This document shows positions 52,701 to 61,652 of a stretch of 64,000 bases of DNA, one piece after another. How positions within the stretch are numbered: the first letter of the stretch is position 1; every line of letters begins with the position of its first letter. Below the pieces are notes generated by a model. The model was not told the origin of the DNA. It saw only the letters and a list, made by a program, of their open reading frames with translations, and did no database searches. A program made the translations under genes and the position numbers. Source of the DNA: B1 sp964355075 (GTDB lineage: Bacteria; Bacteroidota; Bacteroidia; UKL13-3); NCBI GenBank assembly GCA_964355075.1, contig CAYHCF010000009.1:35420-99419 (forward strand). Reading direction: 5' to 3'.

Positions 52701-53135
52701 TTATTGTCCTTTCAGTTGCACAATAAAGTCATGAACCGCTGTCCTGATTTGGTCGCGCACCTGGCGTGTCTGCTGTAATTTTTCTTCGTGGGTTCCTGTA
52801 AATTTAGAAGGATCCGGGAATGACCAGTTTATTTTTTCACTCAGTCCGGGAAATAAAGGGCAACGGTCTGATGCTTCTTTGTCGCAAACGGTAATTACAT
52901 AATGATAGCTTCTTCCCTGTTTGAAGAATTCAAATACATCGTTTGTCGGATTAGCTGAAATATCCATACCTTCTTCCATCATCACTTCCACTGCCAACGG
53001 ATTGAGTTTGCCCTTTTCCAGTCCGGCGCTTTCAACTTCAAATTGGTCGGCGCCAAACAATTTTAAATAGGTCTCTGCCATTTGGCTTCTTGCAGAATTG
53101 TGAATGCAGAGAAATAATACTTTATTTTTTTTCAT
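52701..53135 (-). CDS. arsC: Arsenate reductase, LMW-phosphatase (thioredoxin-coupled) type
   Basis: This 144-residue protein is started at ATG 53135, whose last base overlaps the arsM stop (TAATG). The P-loop CIHNSAR (Cys10 to Arg16) is the CX5R arsenate-binding site. Cys84 and Cys92 in CDKEASDRC provide the redox shuttle used by the thioredoxin-linked ArsC family. INWSFPDPSKFTG supplies the catalytic Asp. It reduces arsenate to arsenite in the cytoplasm. Confidence 0.93.
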   Translation of the reverse strand: MKKNKVLFLCIHNSARSQMAETYLKLFGADQFEVESAGLEKGKLNPLAVEVMMEEGMDISANPTNDVFEFFKQGRSYHYVITVCDKEASDRCPLFPGLSEKINWSFPDPSKFTGTHEEKLQQTRQVRDQIRTAVHDFIVQLKGQ

Positions 53136-53977
53136 TATGAACAGCATCCATCATCCGGATCGCAGGAATTTGTTGGTTTTTCAGCATAAACCGTAATGCT
53201 ATAAATAACGGTTGGGTTGTCATTGTAAACCGCTATTTCTTGTTCGTTCAGATAGTTTTTCAGAATGTCATCAGGTACTATAATGGGTTTTTCCTTTTGG
53301 AGTGTTATATTTTTGAAGCCTGAAATATTTATATAATTCAAATATTCATCCTTATTGATTGCACTTGCCACGCATCCGGCATACATTTCGGCAGCAGTTT
53401 TAATTTTTTCGGGCAAATCTCCTGTTACCACAATATCGGAAATGCTAAAGTGTCCACCCGGTTTCATCACCCGGTATATCTCCTCAAAGACTGCTTTCTT
53501 GTTAGGGACAAGGTTCAAAACGCAATTGCTCACAATAACATCTGCAACATTGGATGTGATGGGCATCTTTTCAATATCTCCCTGCCTGAACTCAACATTA
53601 TTAAATCCCAATTTCTCGGCATTGGCTCTTGCCTTGTCTATCATTGCGGGAGTGAAATCAATGCCAATCACTTTACCGGTTTCACCTGCCTCAGCTCTCG
53701 CCACAAAGCAGTCGTTTCCTGCTCCACTTCCTAAATCTATTACCGTATCGCCCTTTTTTATTTTGGCAAACTGAGTGGGCAGTCCACAACCCAACCCTAA
53801 GTCGGCATCGGCATTATACCCATCAAGTTTTGTATAATCATCGCTCATGATGTTATATACTTCTGTAGAACATCCGCCGGTTCCGCAACAGGAAGAGGCA
53901 TTCGTTTCTTTGTCTTGTAAAGCAATTTCGCTGTATTTCTGCTTTACCATTTCTTTGATTTGTTCCTCGTTATTCAT
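53135..53977 (-). CDS. arsM: Arsenite S-adenosylmethionine methyltransferase
   Basis: This 280-residue Rossmann-fold methyltransferase has SAM motif VIDLGSGAGNDCFVA (79-93) and acidic GIDFTPAMID. The three arsenic-binding cysteines of the family are present as Cys64 (GLGCGLPTQF), Cys152 (SNCVLNLVPN) and Cys202 (YAGCVASAI). Extra Cys pairs occur near the ends (SSCCGTGGC, DDGCCS). It methylates arsenite to methylated arsenicals. It is second in the operon, 20 nt after the regulator. Confidence 0.94.
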   Translation of the reverse strand: MNNEEQIKEMVKQKYSEIALQDKETNASSCCGTGGCSTEVYNIMSDDYTKLDGYNADADLGLGCGLPTQFAKIKKGDTVIDLGSGAGNDCFVARAEAGETGKVIGIDFTPAMIDKARANAEKLGFNNVEFRQGDIEKMPITSNVADVIVSNCVLNLVPNKKAVFEEIYRVMKPGGHFSISDIVVTGDLPEKIKTAAEMYAGCVASAINKDEYLNYINISGFKNITLQKEKPIIVPDDILKNYLNEQEIAVYNDNPTVIYSITVYAEKPTNSCDPDDGCCS

Positions 53978-53996
53978 GTAAAATTTGTTATAAGTG

Positions 53997-54329
53997 TTAA
54001 CAACAATTGTTTTTTTTCTTTTCTAATTTTGTCGAAATGTTTGCAAAATATTTCTGAAGTTTCCCGATGGCTTTGTCATTAACGCAGTAGCAGATTGCGT
54101 TTCCTTCAATGCTTCCCTGAATCAGTCCGGCGTTTTTAAGTTCCTTCAAATGTTGCGAAACAGTTGGCTGAGAAAGCGGCAATTCCTCTACGATATCTCC
54201 GCAGATGCAAGCGTCGGTTTTCATTAAATATTCAATGATTGCAACTCTTGCGGGATGTGCCAATGCCTTGATAAGTGTAGCAATGGAATTCTGGCTGTCA
54301 GTAAAATGTTCCGTCTTGGTTGCGCCCAT
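53997..54329 (-). CDS. arsR: ArsR-family arsenic-responsive repressor
   Basis: This 110-residue winged-helix repressor has the metal-sensing Cys41 and Cys43 in ACICGDIVEELPLSQ and the recognition helix region SQPTVSQHLKELKNAGLI. A Cys-Cys pair ends the protein (KKNNCC). The start is set at ATG 54329, since the in-frame TTG upstream falls inside the probable operator. It should repress the arsR-arsM-arsC-MFS operon and release on arsenite binding. Confidence 0.93.
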   Translation of the reverse strand: MGATKTEHFTDSQNSIATLIKALAHPARVAIIEYLMKTDACICGDIVEELPLSQPTVSQHLKELKNAGLIQGSIEGNAICYCVNDKAIGKLQKYFANISTKLEKKKNNCC

Positions 54330-54340
54330 TTGTATATTTT

Positions 54341-54360
54341 TATATTGCAATATTACAATA
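54341..54360 (-). promoter_or_regulatory. Probable ArsR operator
   Basis: ATATTGCAATATTACAATA contains the inverted words ATTG and CAAT around an AT-rich centre, 12-31 bp upstream of the arsR start. Position and symmetry fit an ArsR-type operator overlapping the promoter. Confidence 0.5.
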
Positions 54361-54459
54361 AAGATTTGAATAACAAAATAAATTGTTTATTTTTCTATCG
54401 GTCTTACAGGAACACGCATGTTTTTTAAGTTAGTTGCGTTTGAGGTTCAATATTCATAG

Positions 54460-54479
54460 CCCCTGGCTTTAGCCAGGGG
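54460..54479. repeat. REP-like hairpin
   Basis: CCCCTGGCT-TT-AGCCAGGGG is a perfect 9-bp stem preceded by ATAG and followed by ATAATGG. It resembles the REP sequences mobilised by RAYT (Y1) transposases in Bacteroidota. No such transposase is in the window. Confidence 0.6.
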
Positions 54480-54608
54480 ATAATGGATAAACCATCATAC
54501 GGCGCGGCGGGCAGAAATTTATTTAGAAATGTAATTTATTAGCCGCGTTTTCTTCAAAGATGCGGGTGCAACCTATGCTGTTTTCTATTATACAAGCTGT
54601 CAAATGCC

Positions 54609-55175
54609 CTACAAGTTTAACTCCATGACCAATAACAAAGTTCCGATTGCTATATAAAATATGGGCATAATTAAATTAGTCTTAATCTCTTTTAATTTTA
54701 GTTGGGCAATAATATTATTGAAGGTCTCTTTATTCTCTTTATTCCTCATTCTTATTTGTCCGCTGCCAATCCAGGATTGAAAAGCGATTGAAATTTCTAA
54801 ATTGGGTTCTTCGATTTTTATCGAGGTAAATGTTTGTTCAAACTTATAGTTGCCCTCTGTTAATACTGAAATAAATGCTTTTTGAAAATCATCCCCATCA
54901 GCGCCCAGAACCATCACTCCTTTCATAATAAAATATAAGTAAAATAAGAAAGCAAGCATAAATAATTGAAAAACAAATGTCATCATGTCAATTGGGTATG
55001 GGATTATAAAGCTATTAATTCCCGGTCTTAGAAACAGGATTGCAAAGAGAAGCAGAAACCATCTATAACTAAATATGATTGGTTTCTTTAGAATTAAAAC
55101 TGCAAGTCCAATAAGAATAAAAAAAACAGAGACTATGAAACCCGGAATGTTGGTAAATAAATGTGAATAGTGCAT
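54609..55175 (-). CDS. Hypothetical membrane protein
   Basis: This 188-residue protein has three helices in the first 85 residues (IPGFIVSVFFILIGLAVLIL, FSYRWFLLLFAILFL, MMTFVFQLFMLAFLFYLYF). A soluble middle part of about 70 residues contains SVLTEGNYKFEQTFTSIKIE and a Trp-Gly IGSGQIRMRN strand pair. A final helix (LIMPIFYIAIGTLLLVMEL) completes it. It is transcribed alone. No family is recognised. Confidence 0.7.
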   Translation of the reverse strand: MHYSHLFTNIPGFIVSVFFILIGLAVLILKKPIIFSYRWFLLLFAILFLRPGINSFIIPYPIDMMTFVFQLFMLAFLFYLYFIMKGVMVLGADGDDFQKAFISVLTEGNYKFEQTFTSIKIEEPNLEISIAFQSWIGSGQIRMRNKENKETFNNIIAQLKLKEIKTNLIMPIFYIAIGTLLLVMELNL

Positions 55176-55298
55176 GCTATTTGCTTTTAGGAGTTTATGT
55201 GTAATTAATTCGAATATAGTTGAAATATTTCATGTTTTTGTATCCTTGTTGAGTTTCTTTTTCCGAACAAACCCTTCATATTATTATCGAAACAAATC

Positions 55299-57824
55299 CT
55301 AATTCTCGAAAGCTTTGTCAATTTTCAGCTTCAAATGTGCCAGGTGTGCTTTGCTTTCTTCGTTGCCGCTTCCGCTGGTGGCTATTTTTTTGATTTCATT
55401 TAATTGAGCAAAGGCCGCTGCCTGCGAGATGGCATCATACATGGGCATCTTTACCATTCCAATCAAACGTTCAACATATAGGAGCTGGAGGTTTTGGCGG
55501 ATACTTGAAATATCGGCTCCTTCTCCTTTAAAACAGGCGTTGGTTAAGTCGGTCAGCATCATCAATACGGAATAGGTATTTCCATACAAGCGGGTATCAG
55601 ATATTCGCTTCAAAACCGTTGGGTTCAACAAATGCATCAATAACATGCGTTGATAACCCAAAACCCGGTCGTGGATTTTTGGGTCTTCGTTATTGCCGAA
55701 AAAATGGAAACCCCTGCGTTGGTTTTGTAAATACGGGTACAGCGCATTCTGAACCCCGAAAGCATTTGCCGAAAAAGCATACTGACTCAATGCAGCCATT
55801 GCCTTTTTTTGATCGGCAAAGGGAACAGGTGTATAGGCCTTTCCCTCTCCGGGATCTCCTACAAAACTACGGTTCACATAAACGCCTCCGATATACTTTG
55901 AGATAACATTTATTGCCGAAAAACATTCGCTTTGTGCAATGCTGTAAGCTTGTCGTAATTCCTGGTAACTCTGGTTATCTTTGGTGTATTTTTGTTTGAG
56001 TCCGCCCATGAGTTGTAGGCTTAACTGCACCCGGTCTACCCCATAGGTTATGGCATCGCCGCTCATATCATTTACATTTACCCGTGGATCAATCCCACCC
56101 CCGAAACCACGCATATCATCTGCATCATTTCCAAAAATGAGGGTACTGTCATTTGAACGTGACAGCAAATACCGAACCCGTTCGGCCTCCCTTATTGAAT
56201 CTTTAAAAGGCGGGGTATAACCAAATTCTATGGCCCACAAATCATAGGGTCCGGGACGCGTAGTAAAGTAATCGCCCTGTTTAGTTGGATCCAGAGAAAC
56301 ATTGGCCACCGGATAATCCATCACCGACCCAATTAATCCAATCTGTTGCGTGAGCGCTTTATTATTGATGAGATTTGGTTTTAACATCTGACTGGCTTTC
56401 ATATTGTGATTCAAACCAAATGTATGTCCCATTTCATGCAATACCAGGTAATACAAAGATTGCTTGAGGAATTCGCGCTTTTCAAGATCACTCTTTCCGT
56501 TTGCCTCCAGAACCTGGTTTCCAAATAAAGTGGATTGATGCATGTAGTTGCCTGCATTGCAATAATTCATAAATTTTTCAGGCAGTTCATTTTGAACCGA
56601 ACCCGCATTAAAGAATTCTTCAGATCTCATTTTATTGGTTACAAAAATATATTCAAGCATAATATCTGCCCCCAGAATCTGGCCGGTTCTCGGGTCAACA
56701 AAACTGGGTCCGTAACCACCGAACGGGGGTTGTGGAGAGCTGGTCCATCGCAACACATTATACCGGATATCGCCGGCATCCCAGCTGGCTGTATCGGGTT
56801 GAATTTTTAATACGACGGCATTTTTAAATCCTGCCTTTTCAAAAGCAAGGTTCCATTTTTCGCCGGCTTCTTTAATGGTATTTCTGAATTCAAGCGGTGT
56901 AGTATTTTCTATCCACCAAACAATGGGTTCAACCGGTTCAGATAAAGTTAGACTGCTGTCTTTTTTTACCAGGTTCCAGCGATGAATCAGATCCCGGTAG
57001 TCAATAGCTTTTGAGGTAGTCATATCATCAACTTCCTCTGAAAAATATCCTATTCTCGGATCATCAAAACGGGGTTTGAAATTGTTTTCAGGGGCTTCCA
57101 TGAGGCTATGTTGAACCGTAATACTCACAGCACGTTCATCGGTAACTTCTTTACCTCCACCAACGGTAGGCGCTGCATTATCATAAACATATTCAACAAT
57201 CAGATCAGTGTTTTGAGGGTAATTTCTCAAACTGATAAATTTGGTTTTTTCCTTGCTCAGGCTGCCTAATAACTGTTGTGACCCGGGCATGGAAGAGGGT
57301 TTGATCTGAGAAAAGGTTTCACTCAAAAACAGGGCGCTTCCATCCAGTAATATTTCCTTCTTTTTGGTATCCTCAGCCACAATTTTTTGGCTTACCAGGG
57401 TAGCATTGCTGATATTGGCTTTCGAAGATTTGCTGATCGGATTATTCGGATCAAAATAGAAGGAAGTATTTAATACCGTAAACTCAATCTTGTCAAAATA
57501 TCTTTTGATAGTAAATACTTTGTTATCCCTGAAACTTCCTCTGAAATGGCCAGCTGCAACCACCCCATCAACGGTATATGAAAAATAAATATATTGTTTA
57601 TCCAATTGCCCGGGTTTAATCAGCATAAATACATTTCCATTGAGGGTATCCTGATATAGAGGGAAGAGTCCATCAATTCTTTTACAGGGTTTTATTTTTT
57701 CGGCAATGCTTGCTTTTGGAGCTGATATCGGATCTCCCTTTGTTTTAGTATGGGACTTTTTTTTAATGGATGCGCAGGAAGCAAGAAACAATAACGGCAT
57801 TATAAGAATCAATAATTTTTTCAT
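55299..57824 (-). CDS. Zinc-dependent metalloprotease (metzincin-like) lipoprotein with DUF5117-type domains
   Basis: This 841-residue lipoprotein has lipobox LLFLASC near residue 17. It contains an N-terminal region (about 40-300) with FMLIKPGQLDKQYIYFSYTV and later EIWWIENTTPLEFRN-like features of the DUF5117/DUF5118 group. The catalytic motif HEMGHTFGLNHNM (about 460-472) is an intact HExxHxxGxxH metzincin site, and SVMDYPVANVSL serves as the Met-turn. The C-terminal region is helical. Family members are common secreted or periplasmic proteases in Bacteroidota. Confidence 0.9.
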   Translation of the reverse strand: MKKLLILIMPLLFLASCASIKKKSHTKTKGDPISAPKASIAEKIKPCKRIDGLFPLYQDTLNGNVFMLIKPGQLDKQYIYFSYTVDGVVAAGHFRGSFRDNKVFTIKRYFDKIEFTVLNTSFYFDPNNPISKSSKANISNATLVSQKIVAEDTKKKEILLDGSALFLSETFSQIKPSSMPGSQQLLGSLSKEKTKFISLRNYPQNTDLIVEYVYDNAAPTVGGGKEVTDERAVSITVQHSLMEAPENNFKPRFDDPRIGYFSEEVDDMTTSKAIDYRDLIHRWNLVKKDSSLTLSEPVEPIVWWIENTTPLEFRNTIKEAGEKWNLAFEKAGFKNAVVLKIQPDTASWDAGDIRYNVLRWTSSPQPPFGGYGPSFVDPRTGQILGADIMLEYIFVTNKMRSEEFFNAGSVQNELPEKFMNYCNAGNYMHQSTLFGNQVLEANGKSDLEKREFLKQSLYYLVLHEMGHTFGLNHNMKASQMLKPNLINNKALTQQIGLIGSVMDYPVANVSLDPTKQGDYFTTRPGPYDLWAIEFGYTPPFKDSIREAERVRYLLSRSNDSTLIFGNDADDMRGFGGGIDPRVNVNDMSGDAITYGVDRVQLSLQLMGGLKQKYTKDNQSYQELRQAYSIAQSECFSAINVISKYIGGVYVNRSFVGDPGEGKAYTPVPFADQKKAMAALSQYAFSANAFGVQNALYPYLQNQRRGFHFFGNNEDPKIHDRVLGYQRMLLMHLLNPTVLKRISDTRLYGNTYSVLMMLTDLTNACFKGEGADISSIRQNLQLLYVERLIGMVKMPMYDAISQAAAFAQLNEIKKIATSGSGNEESKAHLAHLKLKIDKAFEN

Positions 57825-57936
57825 AAGATTTGATCAGGTAATGAATAGATTTTTTGGGATGCGTTTTAAAGTGCAATTAAACAATATTTGAGCAGAAACC
57901 TGAAAAATTTTCCTTAGCTGTCTTGTAAATGATATA

Positions 57937-59340
57937 TTAATTACCACTCAGCAGTTTCGACTTTGCCAAAGCTCTGGTAAAATGCAGCAGATCGTATTTA
58001 GAATAATCAGGAAGAATTCCCTGGTAAACGATTACAAAATCTTTTTTAGGTGATATATAAATTCCCTGATTCCCAAAGCCGGGTATGCAGAAGTCGCCAT
58101 CATCCCAAACCAAATCGAATAACCTCGAATTAAAAACAGGTGCATTACCTGCGAATTCCCTGATGTACTCCTCCCCTTCCCGGCCGTTTACATATATCAC
58201 ATTTCTACCGCCTTTTTGGATTTTCTCAATATAAGACTGAGGCAAAATCTGACTCTTTGTAATCGTATACCAAGCCGGGGTAAAAAGCAAGGCAAATCTT
58301 CCCATATCGCGCAGATTTGAGTTCATGCCTGTACCAAAAACAGGAACCCCTGATGGTGAAAGAATGATACCGGCATCCCCTTCTGCTCCCATTCTGCTCC
58401 AGAATCTATCCGTAATAAAATCAGCATAAGTTAACCCTGTTACCGATTCAATAATCCAACCCAATACCTGTGCATCCGCCGATTTGTGTTCATACTTCTG
58501 ACCACTGGCTCTCCCTTTTTTAAGTGTCTTTAAAAAAGATTTCACATCAGGTATTCCTTTTGTTCCGGATGGCGGGGTGGAAAACCCCAGACTTTCCTGA
58601 AAACAGAATGCTTCACTTTTTCTTCCTTTAATTTTCAGAGTGTCTCTGTCCAAACAATGGATGCCTGAGGCCATATCCAATAAATCAATCACCGGTATAT
58701 CTGCCCAATCCGTTCCGGCCAACTCAGGGATATAGGAGCTCACAGAATTAGCAACATCAATTTTACCTTCTGCTTCCAATATGCCGATACCTGCTGAAAT
58801 TAATATTTTGCTGTTCTCCTGCCAAAAATGTTTGTCTAAATCTCTGGCATGATGATAATTTTCATACACAATTTGTCCATGTTTAATCACCAAATAGCCG
58901 GTACAATTACCCAATTCCATATACTTATCGAGAGACACTTCTCCAAATTCGGTTTGCGCTCTGAAATCACCCAATTCAGGATTTATATCTGACCCTAAAA
59001 CGGAGACATTACCTGCTCTGTATATGGTTGATACCGGGAAAAACTCTGAAATTCGCGTGCAATAGTAGCCTGAAGCACTTTGCATAAACGCTGCCCGTTT
59101 AAATCCTTTGCGATATCCTTCGGCTTCCTTCCAGGAATATCCTTTCGGAAATTTAGGAATACTGTCTATTTTAATTTTAACAGCCGTTGAAATATGCGAT
59201 TTATTTTCACCGCTTTGATCACAGGCTCCTATCCAAAAAAAAGTACTCAGTAAAACAAAAAAATAAATTGTTTTTTTATAAGCAGATATAGAAGGACGTG
59301 CGCACATTTTATAAAAATAAGTAAGTTGAATGATATTCAA
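57937..59340 (-). CDS. Beta-lactamase-like serine hydrolase family lipoprotein, probably inactive
   Basis: This 467-residue protein has a lipobox (WIGAC, Cys40); the start could be Met12. The fold of class C beta-lactamase/esterase relatives is clear: ILEAEGKIDVANSVSSYIPE, IDLLDMASGIHC, YEHKSADAQVLGWIIESVTG (Tyr motif), RDMGRFALLF and FGNQGIYISPKKDFVIV. At the SxxK nucleophile site the aligned residues are Glu175-Asn-Ser-Lys178, so the usual Ser three residues before Lys is Glu. It may be a pseudo-enzyme that binds cell-wall or peptide ligands. Confidence 0.8.
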   Translation of the reverse strand: MNIIQLTYFYKMCARPSISAYKKTIYFFVLLSTFFWIGACDQSGENKSHISTAVKIKIDSIPKFPKGYSWKEAEGYRKGFKRAAFMQSASGYYCTRISEFFPVSTIYRAGNVSVLGSDINPELGDFRAQTEFGEVSLDKYMELGNCTGYLVIKHGQIVYENYHHARDLDKHFWQENSKILISAGIGILEAEGKIDVANSVSSYIPELAGTDWADIPVIDLLDMASGIHCLDRDTLKIKGRKSEAFCFQESLGFSTPPSGTKGIPDVKSFLKTLKKGRASGQKYEHKSADAQVLGWIIESVTGLTYADFITDRFWSRMGAEGDAGIILSPSGVPVFGTGMNSNLRDMGRFALLFTPAWYTITKSQILPQSYIEKIQKGGRNVIYVNGREGEEYIREFAGNAPVFNSRLFDLVWDDGDFCIPGFGNQGIYISPKKDFVIVYQGILPDYSKYDLLHFTRALAKSKLLSGN

Positions 59341-59432
59341 ACATACTTAATTTAAAATTCAAATTTGATTTTACACTCAGAACAGATGAAAATGGAAAGT
59401 GGAAATTTGGGCTCCCCTACGCTTCCCTGCCC

Positions 59433-59864
59433 CTAGCTTTTTAAATAAGCCAGTCCGTTTTTAATGGGGTCAACCAGGTCAGCTATTTTTTTGGTGCTGA
59501 ATAAATTCTCCAGTAAGTCTCTTGCCACCTTATATTCATTGTGCATGGAGCAGGGATGGGTATCAGAACACTTGTTCAAACCCAGACTGCAATCCTTAAA
59601 AAGGGTTTTGCCATCAATGGCTTCCACTATATGAATAAGGGGCTGTTTGAATTGAGTTTTGGTTAAATAAAAACCACCAACCGGGCCTTTCTGACTGTTA
59701 ATTATCTTTCTTTTAACCAGCGTTTGCAGCAATTTCCCAACAGTATGTTCGCTTCCATTGATAAATTCTGAAATCTCTTTAATGGATGCTTTCCTGCCCG
59801 ATTCGAAAATTGATGCCAGATAAATAACAGATTTTATGGCCGATTTACAGGTTAAACTCAGCAT
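59433..59864 (-). CDS. Rrf2-family regulator, Fe-S type
   Basis: This 143-residue winged-helix regulator has the HTH in KEISEFINGSEHTVGKLLQT. The KGPVGGFYLTK motif is typical of Rrf2 proteins. Three cysteines in CSLGLNKCSDTHPC could bind an iron-sulfur cluster as in NsrR/IscR. It begins 8 nt after the stop of the ric gene and is therefore in the same operon. It likely senses nitric oxide or cluster status and binds the palindrome at 60871-60898. Confidence 0.92.
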   Translation of the reverse strand: MLSLTCKSAIKSVIYLASIFESGRKASIKEISEFINGSEHTVGKLLQTLVKRKIINSQKGPVGGFYLTKTQFKQPLIHIVEAIDGKTLFKDCSLGLNKCSDTHPCSMHNEYKVARDLLENLFSTKKIADLVDPIKNGLAYLKS

Positions 59865-59872
59865 GCAAAAAA

Positions 59873-60829
59873 TTAGTTTAGTTCTTTTTCGAGTGCAATT
59901 GCTTTTGGAAAAAGAATATTATTTTCCAGATGAATATGCATATGCAAATCTTCCTCAAACTCCTCCAGGGTGCTGTATAATACGGTATAACTTGCGCAGG
60001 CATCTTCAGGTAAGAGGTAATTATTGGTTAATTTTCTAAGTTCTTCCAAATGTCCTCCCACAAATTCATGTTCATTTTCCATGGCGTGAATCGGGTTTTG
60101 AACCGAACCGCAATGATTGTTTTCAACCGCATTGGAGGCGTTTTTGGCTTGTACCAATTCTTTTATAAATGGAAAAAGAATTTTTTCTTCCTTCTCCATA
60201 TGAGACATTAATTCTTCATTGATTCCCTGAACCAACTGATCAATTCGGTTCAACTCAGAATGACCCTCTCCATGCACTTTTGCCACCTTACTTGCATAAA
60301 ATAATAAATTGGGCAAGGTTTTAAGCAGGTAGCTATGATGTGTATTCACAATAAAATCAATCAGAAAATCGAGACTCCAATCGTTATAATGTAATTCCTG
60401 ACGGGTCACATTCTTATCAGCTTCCATCAATTCCTGCTCTACGATTACCACGTCAATGCCTTTTTCGGCACACGCCTCCTTAACCGTTTTCTTTCCACCA
60501 CAACAAAAATCAAGACCATAATTTTTAAATATCTGTGCTTTTCTCAGATCCTTCGCTGCCATCTCACCAAGGGTTTCTTCATTTTCTCCGGCGATCCTTT
60601 TGGTAATTTTCACCTTCCACCATTCCGGACCTTCTTCCAGATACTCCCAGTTAAAGATATTGCCTCTTTCACCCAGTAACTGATAATACAGCGGCTTAGG
60701 GTCGTGATCATTGTGTATAGTAAAATCTTTTCCCCCTTCTAATTCGTCAAAAACCCTGAAAATAGTTGGGTGTTTATGTTTTGGTTCTAGTTTCGTTACA
60801 TCTAAAATGTTTTCGGCTGTGCTTGTCAT
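59873..60829 (-). CDS. ric: Iron-sulfur cluster repair di-iron protein with N-terminal DUF2249
   Basis: This 318-residue protein has a DUF2249 domain (about 10-75, HPTIFRVFDELEGGKDFTIH and PLYYQLLGERGNIF), a ScdA_N helical domain with FCCGG (about 100-140, AQIFKNYGLDFCCGGKKTV), and a hemerythrin-like domain (about 150-310) with His/Glu ligands in HHSYLLKTLP, HMEKEEKILFPF, MENEHEFVGGHLEELR and HMHIHLENNILF. RIC proteins repair Fe-S clusters damaged by nitric oxide or oxidants. The downstream gene encodes its Rrf2 regulator. Confidence 0.93.
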   Translation of the reverse strand: MTSTAENILDVTKLEPKHKHPTIFRVFDELEGGKDFTIHNDHDPKPLYYQLLGERGNIFNWEYLEEGPEWWKVKITKRIAGENEETLGEMAAKDLRKAQIFKNYGLDFCCGGKKTVKEACAEKGIDVVIVEQELMEADKNVTRQELHYNDWSLDFLIDFIVNTHHSYLLKTLPNLLFYASKVAKVHGEGHSELNRIDQLVQGINEELMSHMEKEEKILFPFIKELVQAKNASNAVENNHCGSVQNPIHAMENEHEFVGGHLEELRKLTNNYLLPEDACASYTVLYSTLEEFEEDLHMHIHLENNILFPKAIALEKELN

Positions 60830-60870
60830 ATTTAATATTTATTTATTTTCAGGACACAAAGATAAGACAA

Positions 60871-60898
60871 TAATAAAAGTATGCAAGTACTTTTATTA
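60871..60898. promoter_or_regulatory. 28-bp palindromic operator upstream of ric-rrf2
   Basis: TAATAAAAGTA (60871-60881), a 6-bp spacer TGCAAG, then TACTTTTATTA (60888-60898) form a perfect 11-bp inverted repeat, 42 bp before the ric start. It is the obvious candidate site for the Rrf2 regulator encoded in the operon. The remainder of 60899-61138 has no feature I recognise beyond promoter DNA for the plus-strand gene at 61139. Confidence 0.6.
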
Positions 60899-61138
60899 TA
60901 TATTAATAATTTTACTGACTGAACGATAAACAACAGGAGGAATTTAAAACTAACCTTTATCTAGGCCATCCGGATTGTAACCTACCATACATCTCCTTAC
61001 TGCTACCATTCCAACAACCAATTAAACCGTTTACGCATTAGCTGAAAACGTGACTTTTTTTGTATATACGTTTGATTGGGCACTTTGTTATCAATAGTCA
61101 ACTTTACGAATGTGTCCAAAAGTTAATTTCCGACGTAT

Positions 61139-61651
61139 ATGAAAAAAACAATAACCATTATTTTATGCTTCTTTCTCCTTTGTTGGGGAAGCAGCAGCCT
61201 TTCTGCTCAGAGCGGTATCGTTGCAACCGGAGGTAATTCAGCCGCTTCTACCGGGTCGGTAAGTTATTCTGCCGGTCAGGTTGATTTTGTTAGTTCAAAA
61301 CCGTCAGGTCGGCGTGCAGGAGGAATCAATGTAAATCCCGGCAACCAACAACCCTTTGAAATTTTTATTCTCACCGGAATGGATGAAAAAGGGATTATTT
61401 TAAGTTCTTTTTCTGCTAATATTTATCCGAACCCAACGGAAGAATATGTTACGCTGAAAATTGAGAATGCTCAAATAGAAAACCTAAGGGTTGAACTTTT
61501 CGATCTGGCAGGTAAAGTTATTGTCAATAGAAATTTAGATAGCAAAGAGACCCTGATACCCATGCAAGATTTGGCCAATGCAACTTATTTTATTAAGGTA
61601 TTCAGTAGCAATACCTGCATCAAAACTTTTAAAATCATTAAAAAACTATAA
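61139..61651 (+). CDS. Small secreted protein with T9SS sorting domain
   Basis: This 170-residue protein has a signal peptide (MKKTITIILCFFLLCWGSSS to LSAQ). A short Gly/Ser-rich segment (IVATGGNSAASTGSVSYSAG) leads to a T9SS type A sorting domain from about residue 95 (FSANIYPNPTEEYVTLKIEN, ANATYFIKVFS, CIKTFKIIKKL). The segment before the sorting domain is typical of proteins that precede adhesin-like genes in Bacteroidota. The next gene starts one base after its stop, so the two form an operon. Confidence 0.9.
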   Translation: MKKTITIILCFFLLCWGSSSLSAQSGIVATGGNSAASTGSVSYSAGQVDFVSSKPSGRRAGGINVNPGNQQPFEIFILTGMDEKGIILSSFSANIYPNPTEEYVTLKIENAQIENLRVELFDLAGKVIVNRNLDSKETLIPMQDLANATYFIKVFSSNTCIKTFKIIKKL

Positions 61652-61652
61652 T

